This document shows, piece by piece, positions 1-7,756 of a stretch of 64,000 nucleotides of DNA. Under the pieces are notes generated by a model. The model ran no database searches and was not told where the DNA came from. It was given only the letters and a program-made list of their open reading frames with translations. The translations under genes and the position numbers were made by a program. Source of the DNA: Paenibacillus sp. J23TS9 (GTDB taxonomy: Bacteria; Bacillota; Bacilli; Paenibacillales; Paenibacillaceae); contig NZ_BOSG01000001.1 of NCBI RefSeq assembly GCF_018403225.1, positions 1,550,001-1,614,000 of the forward strand, given 5' to 3'. Within the stretch, counting starts at the first letter, position 1, and every line of letters begins with the position of its first letter.

Positions 1-30
1 ACGTTTTTTTCTGTTCGTTTCTAACCCGAT

Positions 31-47
31 GCCGGAAGGATTCCGGC
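31..47 (-). terminator. Weak hairpin after the EEP-family gene
   Basis: A perfect 7-bp inverted repeat (GCCGGAA/TTCCGGC, 3-nt loop) lies about 70 nt beyond the stop of the minus-strand gene at 115-846. No T-run follows on the minus strand, so termination is uncertain. Nothing else is recognisable in positions 1-114. Confidence 0.35.
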
Positions 48-114
48 TTCAGCCGCAGCCGCTGGATTGAAGACACCTCTTGCATCCCGACAGGCCGTTA
101 TCAGCCGCTTCGTT

Positions 115-846
115 TCACTTGAACGCCAAATCGACTGCGATGGGCAGATGGTCCGAAGCGTCCGTGCGGATTACCTGCTGATTCGAGTGCTGTACCGTGG
201 GAGACGTTAATATGTAGTCGATGATTTCGGGCGGATTGCTGAACGGGAAAGTATAGGCATCTTCAATTCCCTGAAAGCTGTTGACGAATAATCCGCTATT
301 TAGCAGCAGTTGAAGCTCTGGACTGTCGGGTTCGGCATTAAAATCACCCATTAAAATCTTCGGTCCCTGGGCGGAGGTGGCAAGGTCAATAATTTCCTGG
401 GCTTGCACCGTTCTGCTCGTGGTATCTAGTCCGAGATGCGTATTGTATACATTCATATGAACGTCACGCAGATTTACAATGGCATGCAGTGCACCGCGCG
501 GCTCATCTTCAAAGCTGCTGAGCAATATATTCTCATGCCGGATAATAGGATGCTTGCTTAATATAGCGGTCCCATATTGGCGGTTGTCAGCCCGTCCCTC
601 CTCTGGTCCCAAATCAAGATTGGATCCGTATGCGTAGTGATAGCCGAGCAAGACTGCCAATTCTGCTGCCTGGTCCTTATATTCGCTTCGGTCTCCGTAA
701 AATCGGTCAACCTCCTGTAGGGCGACGATTTCTGCACCGGAATCACGGATGACATCCGCAATTCTTTGCAAACTTAACTGGTCATCCACACCTACGCCGT
801 GATGAATATTGTAAGACATCACAGTTACGCCTACCGCCTTATTCAT
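115..846 (-). CDS. Endonuclease/exonuclease/phosphatase (EEP) family hydrolase
   Basis: A 243-residue soluble protein with the complete EEP (DNase I/ExoIII/sphingomyelinase) fold signature: SYNIHHG near residue 11 (metal-contacting Asn13), LQEVD with the metal-binding Glu45, NTHLGLD with His137, GDFNAEP with Asp168 and Asn170, DYIL near 210 and the terminal SDHLPI with the Asp-His pair at 232-233. These fix it as a Mg2+-dependent phosphodiesterase or phosphatase, but the substrate (nucleic acid, inositol phosphate or lipid) cannot be read. There is no signal peptide, so it is probably cytoplasmic. The ATG is preceded by GGGAGGAT at good spacing. It is transcribed alone, away from the FAD oxidase terminator at 922-962. 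Confidence 0.9.
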   Translation of the reverse strand: MNKAVGVTVMSYNIHHGVGVDDQLSLQRIADVIRDSGAEIVALQEVDRFYGDRSEYKDQAAELAVLLGYHYAYGSNLDLGPEEGRADNRQYGTAILSKHPIIRHENILLSSFEDEPRGALHAIVNLRDVHMNVYNTHLGLDTTSRTVQAQEIIDLATSAQGPKILMGDFNAEPDSPELQLLLNSGLFVNSFQGIEDAYTFPFSNPPEIIDYILTSPTVQHSNQQVIRTDASDHLPIAVDLAFK

Positions 847-921
847 AGTGTTATCCTCCCGCCGTGGTACGATATGTCAAACTTATCTTCTTGGTAAAAA
901 GTTTACCATAAATGTGAAATA

Positions 922-962
922 TAAAAAGGAAGAATCATGGCTGCCATGGTTCTTCCTTTTTA
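922..962 (-). terminator. Rho-independent terminator of the FAD oxidase gene (bidirectional shape)
   Basis: AAAAAGGAAGAA and TTCTTCCTTTTT flank a CATGG/CCATG core, giving a long near-perfect stem ending in a T-run on either strand. It sits 26 nt beyond the stop of the gene at 988-2352 and before the promoter of the EEP gene. Confidence 0.85.
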
Positions 963-987
963 TGATAGCCCGGTGTCTACAGCTTGT

Positions 988-2352
988 TTAGGTTGATTTA
1001 GCTGGCGGGATGCTTTGCGGATTGTTGAATACATTATTCGGATCGTACTTCGCTTTGACCCTTCTCAATCTGGCATAGTTCTTTCCGTAATAGACCGGCC
1101 CAGAACATTGGATGCCTTGATCCGGAACGTTAATATAGGAGCCTACGATATAGGGCTGCAGTTTCTTTCTGGTATTTCGAACTAAGGCAATATTTTTAGC
1201 CGCATGGGATGGTTTCACCCATGAGCTGTTCCATTCTACATAAAATTTAGGGTCACGCCAGAAGAATGCGGTATCCCTAGGTGCGATACGACTTATGGCA
1301 CCGCCCCAGTTCAGGAAGTAAAATCCGGCAGGTGTTCCTCCCTCAGCTTTCTCGAGAAATTCGCGCATGGCTTTAAATGCTTTATTTGGAAACGGTTTTC
1401 TGCCGAAGCTGCTGGAGAATTGGTTGCTGAACCTTTGGGTAAGCACGGGATCGGGAGCTAACAAAAACTTCGTACATTCAATGTATGGCAGATAGCGTAT
1501 GGTTTTTTGAGTAGGCGTGCCGACACTAAGAATAGGCTCTAAGTGGCGTATAGCTTCGCTTTTTGATCCGAGGTAAAGTCCCAGCATACTGACATTACCG
1601 CCTTTTTTAGGACCAACGCTTAATTCGCTTCCCAGCTTGGTACTGGTGTTTGGAGCCCATACTTGCCATTTTTTCACGACTTTTTCGAATTGGTTCCATG
1701 GCCAGGTAATGTGGAATACGGTAGCTTTCGCCGGAGCGCGCAGTACTTTGAATTTATATTTGGTATAAATGCCGAAGTTGCCCCCGCCTCCACCCCGGGA
1801 AGCCCACAGGAGATCGGAGTTCTGATTTTTGTTTGCCCGGAGAACTCTCCCCTTAGCGTCGACCATTTCGAGTTCGATCAGGTTATCGCTGATGAGCCCG
1901 GTCGTCCTTTGCAGCGGTCCTATTCCCCCGCCAAGCGTAATTCCGCCGATCCCCACCGTTGGGCTGTCACCAAATGGGGCGATATAACCTTGGCGCGCCA
2001 GCTTATTCACAATTCTTCCTACCCGATTCCCGGTCTCGACCACGGCAGTCCCGCTCTTTTTATTCAGTTTAATTTTCTTCATGTCGCTTACGTCGATGAC
2101 AATGCCGCCATTTACCTGTGAAAGGTTGCCCTCCAGGGCGTGTCTGCCGCTTCTCGGACGGATAGGGACATGGTTTTTGCGGGCCCATCTTATGGCGTTT
2201 GCAACATCCTGCGTTTTTTGAGCGAAAACAAACACTTTAGGAAATCTGTCCGTATGCGGATCCCAATTTTTGCGAGCCGCTTCATAACCGGGTTCCCCCC
2301 TAAAGATCACTCGTCCAGTAAGCTGAACCTGAGATTTCACGGATGCTTCCAT
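988..2352 (-). CDS. FAD-linked oxidase with berberine-bridge (BBE) domain
   Basis: A 454-residue member of the VAO/berberine-bridge oxidase family. The FAD-binding PP-loop region (about 35-215) contains RSGRH, whose His71 is the position that carries covalent 8-alpha-histidyl FAD. Where bicovalent members have a second FAD-binding Cys (G-x-C-P-T-V-G), this protein has Ser130, so flavin is probably attached by one bond. The BBE tail lies near residues 410-450 (YYGKNYARL and a D-P-N-N-V-F motif). Such enzymes oxidise alcohols or sugars with O2; the Bacillus relatives are poorly characterised. There is no signal peptide. The first ATG abuts its SD (AAAAGGAG-ATG), so the GTG at codon 5 may be the real start. 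It is divergent from the TetR gene at 2620. Confidence 0.88.
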   Translation of the reverse strand: MEASVKSQVQLTGRVIFRGEPGYEAARKNWDPHTDRFPKVFVFAQKTQDVANAIRWARKNHVPIRPRSGRHALEGNLSQVNGGIVIDVSDMKKIKLNKKSGTAVVETGNRVGRIVNKLARQGYIAPFGDSPTVGIGGITLGGGIGPLQRTTGLISDNLIELEMVDAKGRVLRANKNQNSDLLWASRGGGGGNFGIYTKYKFKVLRAPAKATVFHITWPWNQFEKVVKKWQVWAPNTSTKLGSELSVGPKKGGNVSMLGLYLGSKSEAIRHLEPILSVGTPTQKTIRYLPYIECTKFLLAPDPVLTQRFSNQFSSSFGRKPFPNKAFKAMREFLEKAEGGTPAGFYFLNWGGAISRIAPRDTAFFWRDPKFYVEWNSSWVKPSHAAKNIALVRNTRKKLQPYIVGSYINVPDQGIQCSGPVYYGKNYARLRRVKAKYDPNNVFNNPQSIPPAKST

Positions 2353-2546
2353 CTCCTTTTATGGATCAATGATTTTTCTTCAACTAATTAGGCAGGTACC
2401 ATATAACGTATGAGGAAGATCAGTGCCGCGTATGGGCTGAAGCCGCAAAGATTATTATTTTATGGTGTTCGCCATGCCGACTCGCGATTATAAGCGATTC
2501 TTGCATCTGAAGGCTTGCAGTACCAAAAAACAGGCGAATCGAGTAC

Positions 2547-2575
2547 TTGATCCTTACCTTCAAATGAGGTATATT
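2547..2575 (+). promoter_or_regulatory. Sigma-A promoter of the tetR-map operon
   Basis: TTGATC (2547-2552), a 17-nt spacer and TATATT (2570-2575) lie 45 nt before the TetR start. No convincing TetR palindrome was found beside it. The rest of the 2353-2619 gap shows no supported gene. Confidence 0.6.
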
Positions 2576-2619
2576 GTTTTTTACATTGACATTACAGCAG
2601 GTCTAAAAAAGGAGGAGCC

Positions 2620-3225
2620 ATGTCACCACGTACCAAAGAACAAAATGATGCGATCCGGGAAATGCGGATGAACCAAATTATGGACGCCGCTGCGGAAGTA
2701 TATTTGGAGAAGGGCATTCAATTGGAAATACGCGATGTTGCGGTCAAGGCAGAGCTCGGCTACGGAACCGTGTACCATTACTACAAAAATAAGCACATGC
2801 TTTTGGAGGATTTACTATGGGATGCTCTGGATCGAACGGAGTCGGCAATACAACCCGCTTTGACGGGGGACGGCGATTGTTTGCTGAAAGCTGAGGAATT
2901 CTCCAGGCTGCTTCTACGGAAATGCGTACAGGATCCTTCCGTGTTCATTTTCCTTAAAACGGTTTCAGATAATTTTCATCACTTCCCGGGAAACCGGTTT
3001 ATTAAGCTGTCTGCCGATTTTCAGGAACGAATCTATTTGCCCTTTGTGGAACTGATTCGTGAAGGAATCGATTCCTCAACGCCGGAGAAAACAGCTAATC
3101 TGATATTTGGTTCGCTTGTCGGCTGCACGGCTTTGAACATCCACCACAATATGCAGAGCGAGATAGACGTGGAAGGCATCGTCGATATGATTTTTTCAGG
3201 TATCAGGCAAAGGAGAGATAAATAG
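2620..3225 (+). CDS. TetR/AcrR family transcriptional regulator
   Basis: A 201-residue protein with the TetR layout: an N-terminal helix-turn-helix at about residues 15-60 (DAAAEVYLEKG, then IRDVAVKAELGYGTVYHYYKNK, the usual recognition-helix pattern) and a divergent all-helical ligand/dimer domain. The ATG has an AAGGAGGAG site immediately upstream. The stop is one base from the ATG of the methionine aminopeptidase gene, so the two are translated from one mRNA. The ligand and targets are unknown; autoregulation of this operon and possibly the divergent FAD oxidase gene is the simple guess. Confidence 0.9.
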   Translation: MSPRTKEQNDAIREMRMNQIMDAAAEVYLEKGIQLEIRDVAVKAELGYGTVYHYYKNKHMLLEDLLWDALDRTESAIQPALTGDGDCLLKAEEFSRLLLRKCVQDPSVFIFLKTVSDNFHHFPGNRFIKLSADFQERIYLPFVELIREGIDSSTPEKTANLIFGSLVGCTALNIHHNMQSEIDVEGIVDMIFSGIRQRRDK

Positions 3226-3226
3226 A

Positions 3227-3973
3227 ATGGTCACATTGAAATCGAGAACAGAAATTGAAGAAATGGGAAAAGCCGGCCACATTGTCGCTGCTTTTCATCA
3301 AGCCATAGCAGGTATGATCCGGCCAGGTATCACGACGCTCGAAATCGAGTCGTTCGCGGTGCGGTTCCTGAAGGAAAATGGCGCCAAAGCTTATACGATA
3401 GGCTTCAACGGCTATCCGTTTGCCACATGCGCGTCTGTCAACGACGTCATTGCGCATGGTTTTCCGAACGGGAATCCGCTCAAGGAAGGCGACATCGTTA
3501 CCATCGACATCGTTGCGGAAGCGGACGGCTGGATCGGCGATTCCGGTTGGTGTTATGCGGTCGGCGAGGTGTCGGAGGAAGCCCGTAAATTGATGCGGGT
3601 CACGAAGGAATGCTTATACCTTGGCATCGAAAAAGCTGTCGTCGGAAATCGGATCGGCGATGTGATGCACGCGGTTCAAACTCATGCCGAGCGAAACGGA
3701 TTCTCGGTGGTGCGCGATCTGCTTGGTCATGGCGTAGGAAGAGAAATGCACGAGGAACCTAATTATCCCCACGTCGGGAAACCGGGCAAAGGGTTCCGCT
3801 TAAAGGAAGGGATGGTTTTAACGATCGAGCCGATGATTAATGCCGGAAAAGCGTTTATGACGGTTGATGCCGATGGCTGGACCGCCAGAACCGCTGACGG
3901 CTCGCTTTCCGCACAGTACGAGCATACGATCGCCATTACTGCGGATGGCCCGATTATTTTGACCGAACAATAG
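3227..3973 (+). CDS. map: Type I methionine aminopeptidase
   Basis: A 248-residue pita-bread-fold metallopeptidase that removes the initiator methionine from nascent proteins. All key residues are visible: His77 (NDVIAHG), Asp94 (TIDIV), Asp105 (GDSGW), His168 (LGHGVG), Glu201 (TIEPM) and Glu232 (QYEHT), the five metal ligands plus the substrate His. The length fits the family. It lacks the N-terminal zinc finger seen in some type I enzymes. It directly follows a TetR gene rather than lying in the secY-adk-map-infA cluster, so this is probably an accessory second copy under local control. Confidence 0.95.
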   Translation: MVTLKSRTEIEEMGKAGHIVAAFHQAIAGMIRPGITTLEIESFAVRFLKENGAKAYTIGFNGYPFATCASVNDVIAHGFPNGNPLKEGDIVTIDIVAEADGWIGDSGWCYAVGEVSEEARKLMRVTKECLYLGIEKAVVGNRIGDVMHAVQTHAERNGFSVVRDLLGHGVGREMHEEPNYPHVGKPGKGFRLKEGMVLTIEPMINAGKAFMTVDADGWTARTADGSLSAQYEHTIAITADGPIILTEQ

Positions 3974-4029
3974 AATTAGAATTCAGTCCTTTTAAGGTCT
4001 CCGACTTTTCCAGGATTCATCTGCTTAAG

Positions 4030-4065
4030 AAGGGACCCGTCCGATGTGGAGGGGTCCCTTTATTC
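4030..4065 (+). terminator. Terminator of the tetR-map operon
   Basis: AAGGGACCC (4030-4038) pairs perfectly with GGGTCCCTT (4052-4060) and is followed by TTTATTCT. It lies 57 nt after the map stop. Confidence 0.85.
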
Positions 4066-4101
4066 TCGTTCAGGGGTACTCTGCTACGTCTTCTTGACTA
4101 A

Positions 4102-4187
4102 CCTGCCCGTTAGCTGAGAAAAGGCAGCCGATAAGAAGCCGGCTGCCTTCCCCTTTTTATTGAGCTATCGTTCCCCGTTAGTTGAAC
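4102..4187. repeat. Dispersed hairpin repeat, copy A (with terminator)
   Basis: Hairpin AAGGCAGCC (4121-4129)/GGCTGCCTT (4141-4149) followed by CCCCTTTTT, flanked on the left by CTGCCCGTTAGCTGA and on the right by TTCCCCGTTAGTTGA, so short direct repeats bracket the hairpin. Related elements occur at 5505, 7591 (flank only), 30570, 37485, 46405 and 61325. The hairpin also looks able to terminate transcription of the map operon as a second stop. Confidence 0.6.
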
Positions 4188-4220
4188 GTATTCTTTCTTG
4201 TTTATGACCCATTCATTATT

Positions 4221-4760
4221 TCACTGCCATTCATCTATAATAAGCCCATAAATTACTCTATCAAGAAACTGATTATGTAGCTGTTCGTAATTTCTAATAA
4301 CCCCTTCTTGAGTAAATCCTAGACGTTCCGGTATTGCACGACTCTTGATATTATTGGTTGCTACCCCGATCTCAATTTTTCGCAAATTCAAATCATTAAA
4401 CGCATGATCAATGAAGGCTTTACATGCGTTTGTCATTAGACCCCTACCCTCAAATTTCGAACCTAACCAGTAACCTATTTCTGTACGCTTGGCATCCCAG
4501 TCAATGCTTAAAAACCCTATGGATCCAGCAATTTGTTCCTTATACCATATCCCGGCCCAGTACCCATTATTATTTGCAAACCTATTTAAAGATCGACTGA
4601 TAAAGGCTCTAGTATCATCAACAGAGTTGGTTTGATCAGGGAATTCGAGCCAGTTTCTTATGGAGTCACGGCTACTTATTATTAACTCATATAATTCTTG
4701 TGAATGCCTCTCTTCAAAAATAGAAATGTATGTATCCTCATCAAGAATTGCCTTATACAA
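4221..4760 (-). CDS. GNAT N-acetyltransferase, RimJ/RimL type
   Basis: A 179-residue acetyltransferase_3 type protein. The acetyl-CoA pocket is visible near residues 93-118 (IGYWLGSKFEGRGLMTNA, the Q/R-x-x-G-x-G/A equivalent), followed by the conserved NLRKIEIGVATNNIKSRAI helix and ERLGF near the C-terminus. These enzymes acetylate N-termini of ribosomal proteins or small amines and drugs; the substrate is not determinable. The start is TTG at 4760, ten bases after GGAGG. It lies 32 nt downstream of the broken Nudix gene on the same strand. The region is visibly A+T-rich compared with its neighbours. Confidence 0.88.
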   Translation of the reverse strand: MYKAILDEDTYISIFEERHSQELYELIISSRDSIRNWLEFPDQTNSVDDTRAFISRSLNRFANNNGYWAGIWYKEQIAGSIGFLSIDWDAKRTEIGYWLGSKFEGRGLMTNACKAFIDHAFNDLNLRKIEIGVATNNIKSRAIPERLGFTQEGVIRNYEQLHNQFLDRVIYGLIIDEWQ

Positions 4761-4792
4761 ATGGATTAAACCTCCTCATCAAAAAACTACCA

Positions 4793-5282
4793 TTAAACAC
4801 GCCTTTGAAGTTTGACATTACATTCTGACGTTGTCGCAGTGACATACTCCATATAATTCACAGAGCCGTTAAAGTTCAAATAAGCTTCATAACGCATGCG
4901 GATTGCGGGCAAGGTAATGAGATCCAGAACACTTTCCTTGGGAACCCAACTGCACTCGCTCGTTTCTTCAGAGGTAGCTAACTCTCCACCCACAGCTTTG
5001 CACACGAAATCAAACATGACCTTCGTAGGGACATCAGTCACACCGTCATACCATTTATGGATCGCTGTATTCGAAACAACACTAATTAAATAGCTAACAG
5101 TGGCGTCTATTCCACTTTCCTCTTTGATTTCACGAATCACGCCATCAATCAGATTTTCTCCAACTTCTGTGATCCCCACCAGGATACACCCAACCATCGT
5201 CATGTGCTTTTACTAATAAGATATTTCCATTTCCATCTTCTACTATTCCGCCTGCCGATACAATATGTGTCGGAAATGCCAT
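4793..5282 (-). pseudogene. Nudix hydrolase gene broken by a one-base shift in a G-run
   Basis: A start at 5282 with a perfect AGGAGG site reads 36 codons ending ...GWVYPGG. At CCCC 5174-5177 (GGGG on the coding strand) the frame breaks; removing one G joins it to the downstream frame ITEVGE..., recreating a complete Nudix box (G-x5-E-x7-R-E-x-x-E-E-x-G, here REIKEESGI). The repaired product would be about 162 residues, normal for a Nudix pyrophosphatase of nucleotide derivatives. The downstream frame alone (4793-5203) lacks the first beta strands and is unlikely to fold. This may be a real frameshift, a phase-variable tract or an assembly error in a homopolymer. Confidence 0.85.
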
Positions 5283-5679
5283 TTCACGACCTCCTAATAC
5301 AGTAAATTTATATATTTATCCCACGTACTTCTACTTGTTCAGACTTTGTGGAATGCGTATAAATGCTGTCTAACATGCTCATGAGAGTAATCAACAATGT
5401 CTTGGTTCATTTCTGGATTTCCATCCTGCTCCTTTCCGTTCTCAAATCAAAACGATATGGGATATTATAACATTAAAATTACTATTTAGGAGATTCAGTG
5501 CATTCATCTGCTCGTTAATACAATGAGCAGGACTCCATAGCGCCTGCTCAACGATGTATTATATTCAATTATTGTTCCCTATTAGCGGAACAAAGTGTTG
5601 CTACGGCTGCCTTTCGATATTGAATCTTCTATATCTGTAACTATACAAGGGCCGATTGTTAATAGGCTTGGCGGCTTCT
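5283..5679. other. Intergenic region with repeat copy and a coding relic
   Basis: No intact gene. On the minus strand at about 5345-5440 a short open stretch (ENGKEQDGNPEMNQ, then YSHEHVRQHLYAFHKV and stop) reads like the end of a lost protein of unknown family. A dispersed hairpin repeat follows at 5505-5590. Confidence 0.4.
5505..5590. repeat. Dispersed hairpin repeat, copy B
   Basis: TGAGCAGG (5524-5531) pairs with CCTGCTCA (5543-5550), loop ACTCCATAGCG. The left flank is CTGCTCGTTAATACAA and the right flank TTCAATTATTGTTCCCTATTAG, matching the family layout of copy A. Confidence 0.55.
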
Positions 5680-6141
5680 TTAAAATGGTTTAAGGACCAT
5701 AAGCACGGTGATGGCAATCATCATCACCAGTGAAGCCAACTCGATGGGTACCATCTTCTTCATCAATCGGGCGAGCTCGGCGGGTACTTCATCCCCAATG
5801 CCTTGACTGATAGATACAATCTGCATAATCTTTTTAATGCGTGGTTCAATCAATCCGTCGAGCGTGGCGATCACGAGCAATAATAAAAGGATTGATATGT
5901 TTAGCCACATTTGGGACAGTCCCATCTTGGTTATAATCATCATCCAAACCCCGGTAACAATAAGTACACTTCCACCAATTTTGGGCAGGAAGGCAAACTT
6001 GTTCGTTACCTCAAAAGCAAAGCGAAACTGGTCAGCCGTTCTAGCAGACCATCGAATGACGGGTACCACGAAAGCGGGACCGATTACCGCGATCGCAGCC
6101 AATAAATGCAAAACGAGAAGCCATCCCAACAAACTGATCAT
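5680..6141 (-). CDS. DUF2269-family integral membrane protein
   Basis: A 153-residue protein with four predicted membrane helices (about 5-27, 48-68, 76-95 and 132-150) and a His in the first helix (LHLLA), resembling the DUF2269 family of predicted inner-membrane proteins. No catalytic motif is evident and the function is unknown. It lies 15 nt downstream of the NmrA-like gene and is probably co-transcribed with it under HxlR control. The first ATG abuts its SD (GGAAGGGAG-ATG); the TTG at codon 4 is an alternative start. Confidence 0.75.
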   Translation of the reverse strand: MISLLGWLLVLHLLAAIAVIGPAFVVPVIRWSARTADQFRFAFEVTNKFAFLPKIGGSVLIVTGVWMMIITKMGLSQMWLNISILLLLLVIATLDGLIEPRIKKIMQIVSISQGIGDEVPAELARLMKKMVPIELASLVMMIAITVLMVLKPF

Positions 6142-6156
6142 CTCCCTTCCAGCTTC

Positions 6157-6888
6157 TTAGCGAACCGGATAATCGCTTTGATAGGCGAGACCGACCCTTT
6201 TTCTAGTAAAAGGCCCTCCGGGCTCGATATGGTCTAGCATGCATTTTACGACATCATCATAAGCAACATCCAGCTCTTGAAACCGGCTGAACAAGTAACC
6301 GGCTATATCGGCCTCGGAAAATCCCTCAATTGTCTTCGGGATTGAAATGGGCAATATTTCCGTTGTTACATGCAGATGAACCGACACCGAAGGCTCTATC
6401 GAATCATTCATGGTTCCCGGACACATCATGGACCAATCGAGCTCAGATTGCAGCAGTCGTTCAAAATTCCGGTTGTGATTTTTATACTCGGTAGGGAAAC
6501 CGGGCAGATTGTTGCCAATGAGATCCGTATATGGAATATCCAGCAGGCCGGCACCTCCCATTACCCATACCCTCCCAGAAAAACTTGGGTGGTTTTCACA
6601 TTGGCTTATAATGTTATCAACGAGACGAACGAACTCATCTCCTTGTCCTGCATGGCCGGCAGCAATAATAGCGGCGTCTTGATGCGAGAGCGACTCACCG
6701 ACGCTTGCCGGGTTCATCATGTCGTCTACGATCACCTTTACCTGTTTTGCGGAACGCTCGCCTTGTTGTTGGTTAAACTTCTCAGAGTTTCGTACGAATG
6801 CGGTCATTTCATGCCCCATTTTACTCCCTTGCTCAAGCGCTCTCCTTCCTGTATTTCCGGTTGCCCCGAAAACAATAATCTTCATCAT
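6157..6888 (-). CDS. NAD(P)-binding NmrA-like oxidoreductase
   Basis: A 243-residue atypical short-chain dehydrogenase. The Rossmann dinucleotide motif is FGATGNTGR at residues 7-15, followed by the acidic strand ending VDDMMNP and the IIAAGHAG segment. The classical Tyr-x-x-x-Lys is not evident, as in NmrA/YesF/quinone-reductase-like relatives that bind NADP(H) as reductases or redox sensors. The start has GGGAGGG four bases before ATG-ATG. Its upstream region carries two perfect palindromes matching the HxlR operator, so induction by quinone or electrophile stress is plausible. Confidence 0.85.
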   Translation of the reverse strand: MMKIIVFGATGNTGRRALEQGSKMGHEMTAFVRNSEKFNQQQGERSAKQVKVIVDDMMNPASVGESLSHQDAAIIAAGHAGQGDEFVRLVDNIISQCENHPSFSGRVWVMGGAGLLDIPYTDLIGNNLPGFPTEYKNHNRNFERLLQSELDWSMMCPGTMNDSIEPSVSVHLHVTTEILPISIPKTIEGFSEADIAGYLFSRFQELDVAYDDVVKCMLDHIEPGGPFTRKRVGLAYQSDYPVR

Positions 6889-6975
6889 TTTTCCCTCCCT
6901 TTATCAATGAATCCCGATATTTCGTCATTGGATTGACTCAAGCTTAGCATCAATTCAAAATCTTGATAAGAACCC

Positions 6976-7007
6976 ACTTTAAAGTAGGGTACTTACTTAA
7001 AAGTAAG
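6976..7007 (-). promoter_or_regulatory. HxlR-type operators before the NmrA-DUF2269 operon
   Basis: ACTTTAAAGT (6976-6985) and CTTACTTAAAAGTAAG (6992-7007, 7-bp arms, 2-nt centre) are perfect palindromes about 90-120 nt upstream of the 6888 start. The second recurs with one arm mismatch before the HxlR gene at 7473-7488. Confidence 0.65.
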
Positions 7008-7067
7008 CTTAAGCAGAATGGGATATCCATGTTTGTCCACGGCGAAGGAATACTGACTGTAAAACAG

Positions 7068-7103
7068 CACAAACTGCCAGGGGAAATCCCGTGGCAGCTT
7101 GTG
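7068..7103 (-). terminator. Hairpin after the HxlR gene
   Basis: CACAA-a-CTGCCA pairs with TGGCAG-c-TTGTG around a 12-nt loop, just beyond the HxlR stop. The U-run is weak, so read-through into the NmrA operon remains possible. Confidence 0.5.
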
Positions 7104-7124
7104 TGTATGATTTGTTTGAACCAG

Positions 7125-7457
7125 CTAAGAAGCAGGTTCTTCATATTTCCGATTATTATGTTTTTCTCCCCAAGCACACATGACTTCTGCTACAGGAATC
7201 AATGTTTTTCCATATTCACTAAGGGAATATTCTACTTTTGGAGGGACTGTAGGGTAGACCGTTCTATCGATTATACCCTCTCGCTCCAAGTCCCGTAGAT
7301 GTTGTGAAAGCATTTTTTGAGAAACATCAGGTATAAGCTTTTCCAGATCGCTGAATCGCAGATTGGATAGTATCAAATGCCATAAAATCATTGGTTTCCA
7401 TTTGCCGCTCAGAACATGAATGATTGTCTCCACAGGACATTCAAGCTGATGAATCAT
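7125..7457 (-). CDS. HxlR/DUF24-family redox-type regulator
   Basis: A 110-residue winged-helix protein of the HxlR (DUF24) family: CPVETIIHVLSGKWKPMIL at 7-25, then LRFSDLEKLIPDVSQKML HTH near 33-50 and the wing ending PPKVEYSLSEYG. The N-terminal Cys7 is the conserved sensing cysteine of YodB, CatR and HypR; a second Cys is at 94. Such dimers sense quinones, disulfide stress or aldehydes by thiol oxidation. The palindrome at 7473-7488 between promoter region and start implies autoregulation, and the similar site before 6888 implies control of the neighbouring oxidoreductase operon. Confidence 0.92.
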   Translation of the reverse strand: MIHQLECPVETIIHVLSGKWKPMILWHLILSNLRFSDLEKLIPDVSQKMLSQHLRDLEREGIIDRTVYPTVPPKVEYSLSEYGKTLIPVAEVMCAWGEKHNNRKYEEPAS

Positions 7458-7472
7458 TGATAAATCATCCCC

Positions 7473-7488
7473 TTACCTTTAAGTAAGT
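7473..7488 (-). promoter_or_regulatory. HxlR-type operator before the HxlR gene
   Basis: CTTACCTTTAAGTAAG is a 16-bp palindrome with one mismatch, with the same arm length and spacing as 6992-7007. It lies 16 nt before the start codon, where bound protein would block expression. Confidence 0.6.
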
Positions 7489-7590
7489 TCATTACTTTCA
7501 ACGATATTATTAACATTATTTTACAGCGTGTTTATAATCTGGTCAATGCAATAAATTTAATTCGAATTACCGTGCCCGGAGCTCTTTCGG

Positions 7591-7620
7591 TATCGAACTA
7601 TCGTTTCCCAGTTAGTTGAA
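7591..7620. repeat. Solitary flank of the dispersed repeat (copy C)
   Basis: TCGAACTATCGTTTCCCAGT followed by TAGTTGAA closely matches the right flank of copy A (TTGAGCTATCGTTCCCCGTT, TAGTTGAA), but no hairpin is attached. Confidence 0.5.
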
Positions 7621-7756
7621 CAGGTGGGTTTACCTTTTGCTTGGCAATCCCCATTTCCCATCGCAGATGCGTCAAATGTTCTAGTTACAAAATGCTTTCC
7701 AATTCTACGAATCTTGAATAAAATCCTTTGTTTATTCTACGATCATGCCTGTGCGA

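Larger units (their letters stand above)
7458..7756. other. Gap upstream of HxlR gene
   Basis: Holds the HxlR operator at 7473-7488 and a solitary repeat flank at 7591-7620. No gene is supported; the 63-codon open frame at 7624 has no ribosome binding site or recognisable content. Confidence 0.5.

Noticed and set aside
1663..2121. 152-codon plus-strand ORF inside the FAD oxidase gene
   Set aside because: Antisense shadow; no SD and no recognisable domain, while the minus strand encodes a complete BBE oxidase.
2462..2671. 69-codon ORF overlapping the TetR start
   Set aside because: It runs through the TetR promoter and SD and has no SD of its own.
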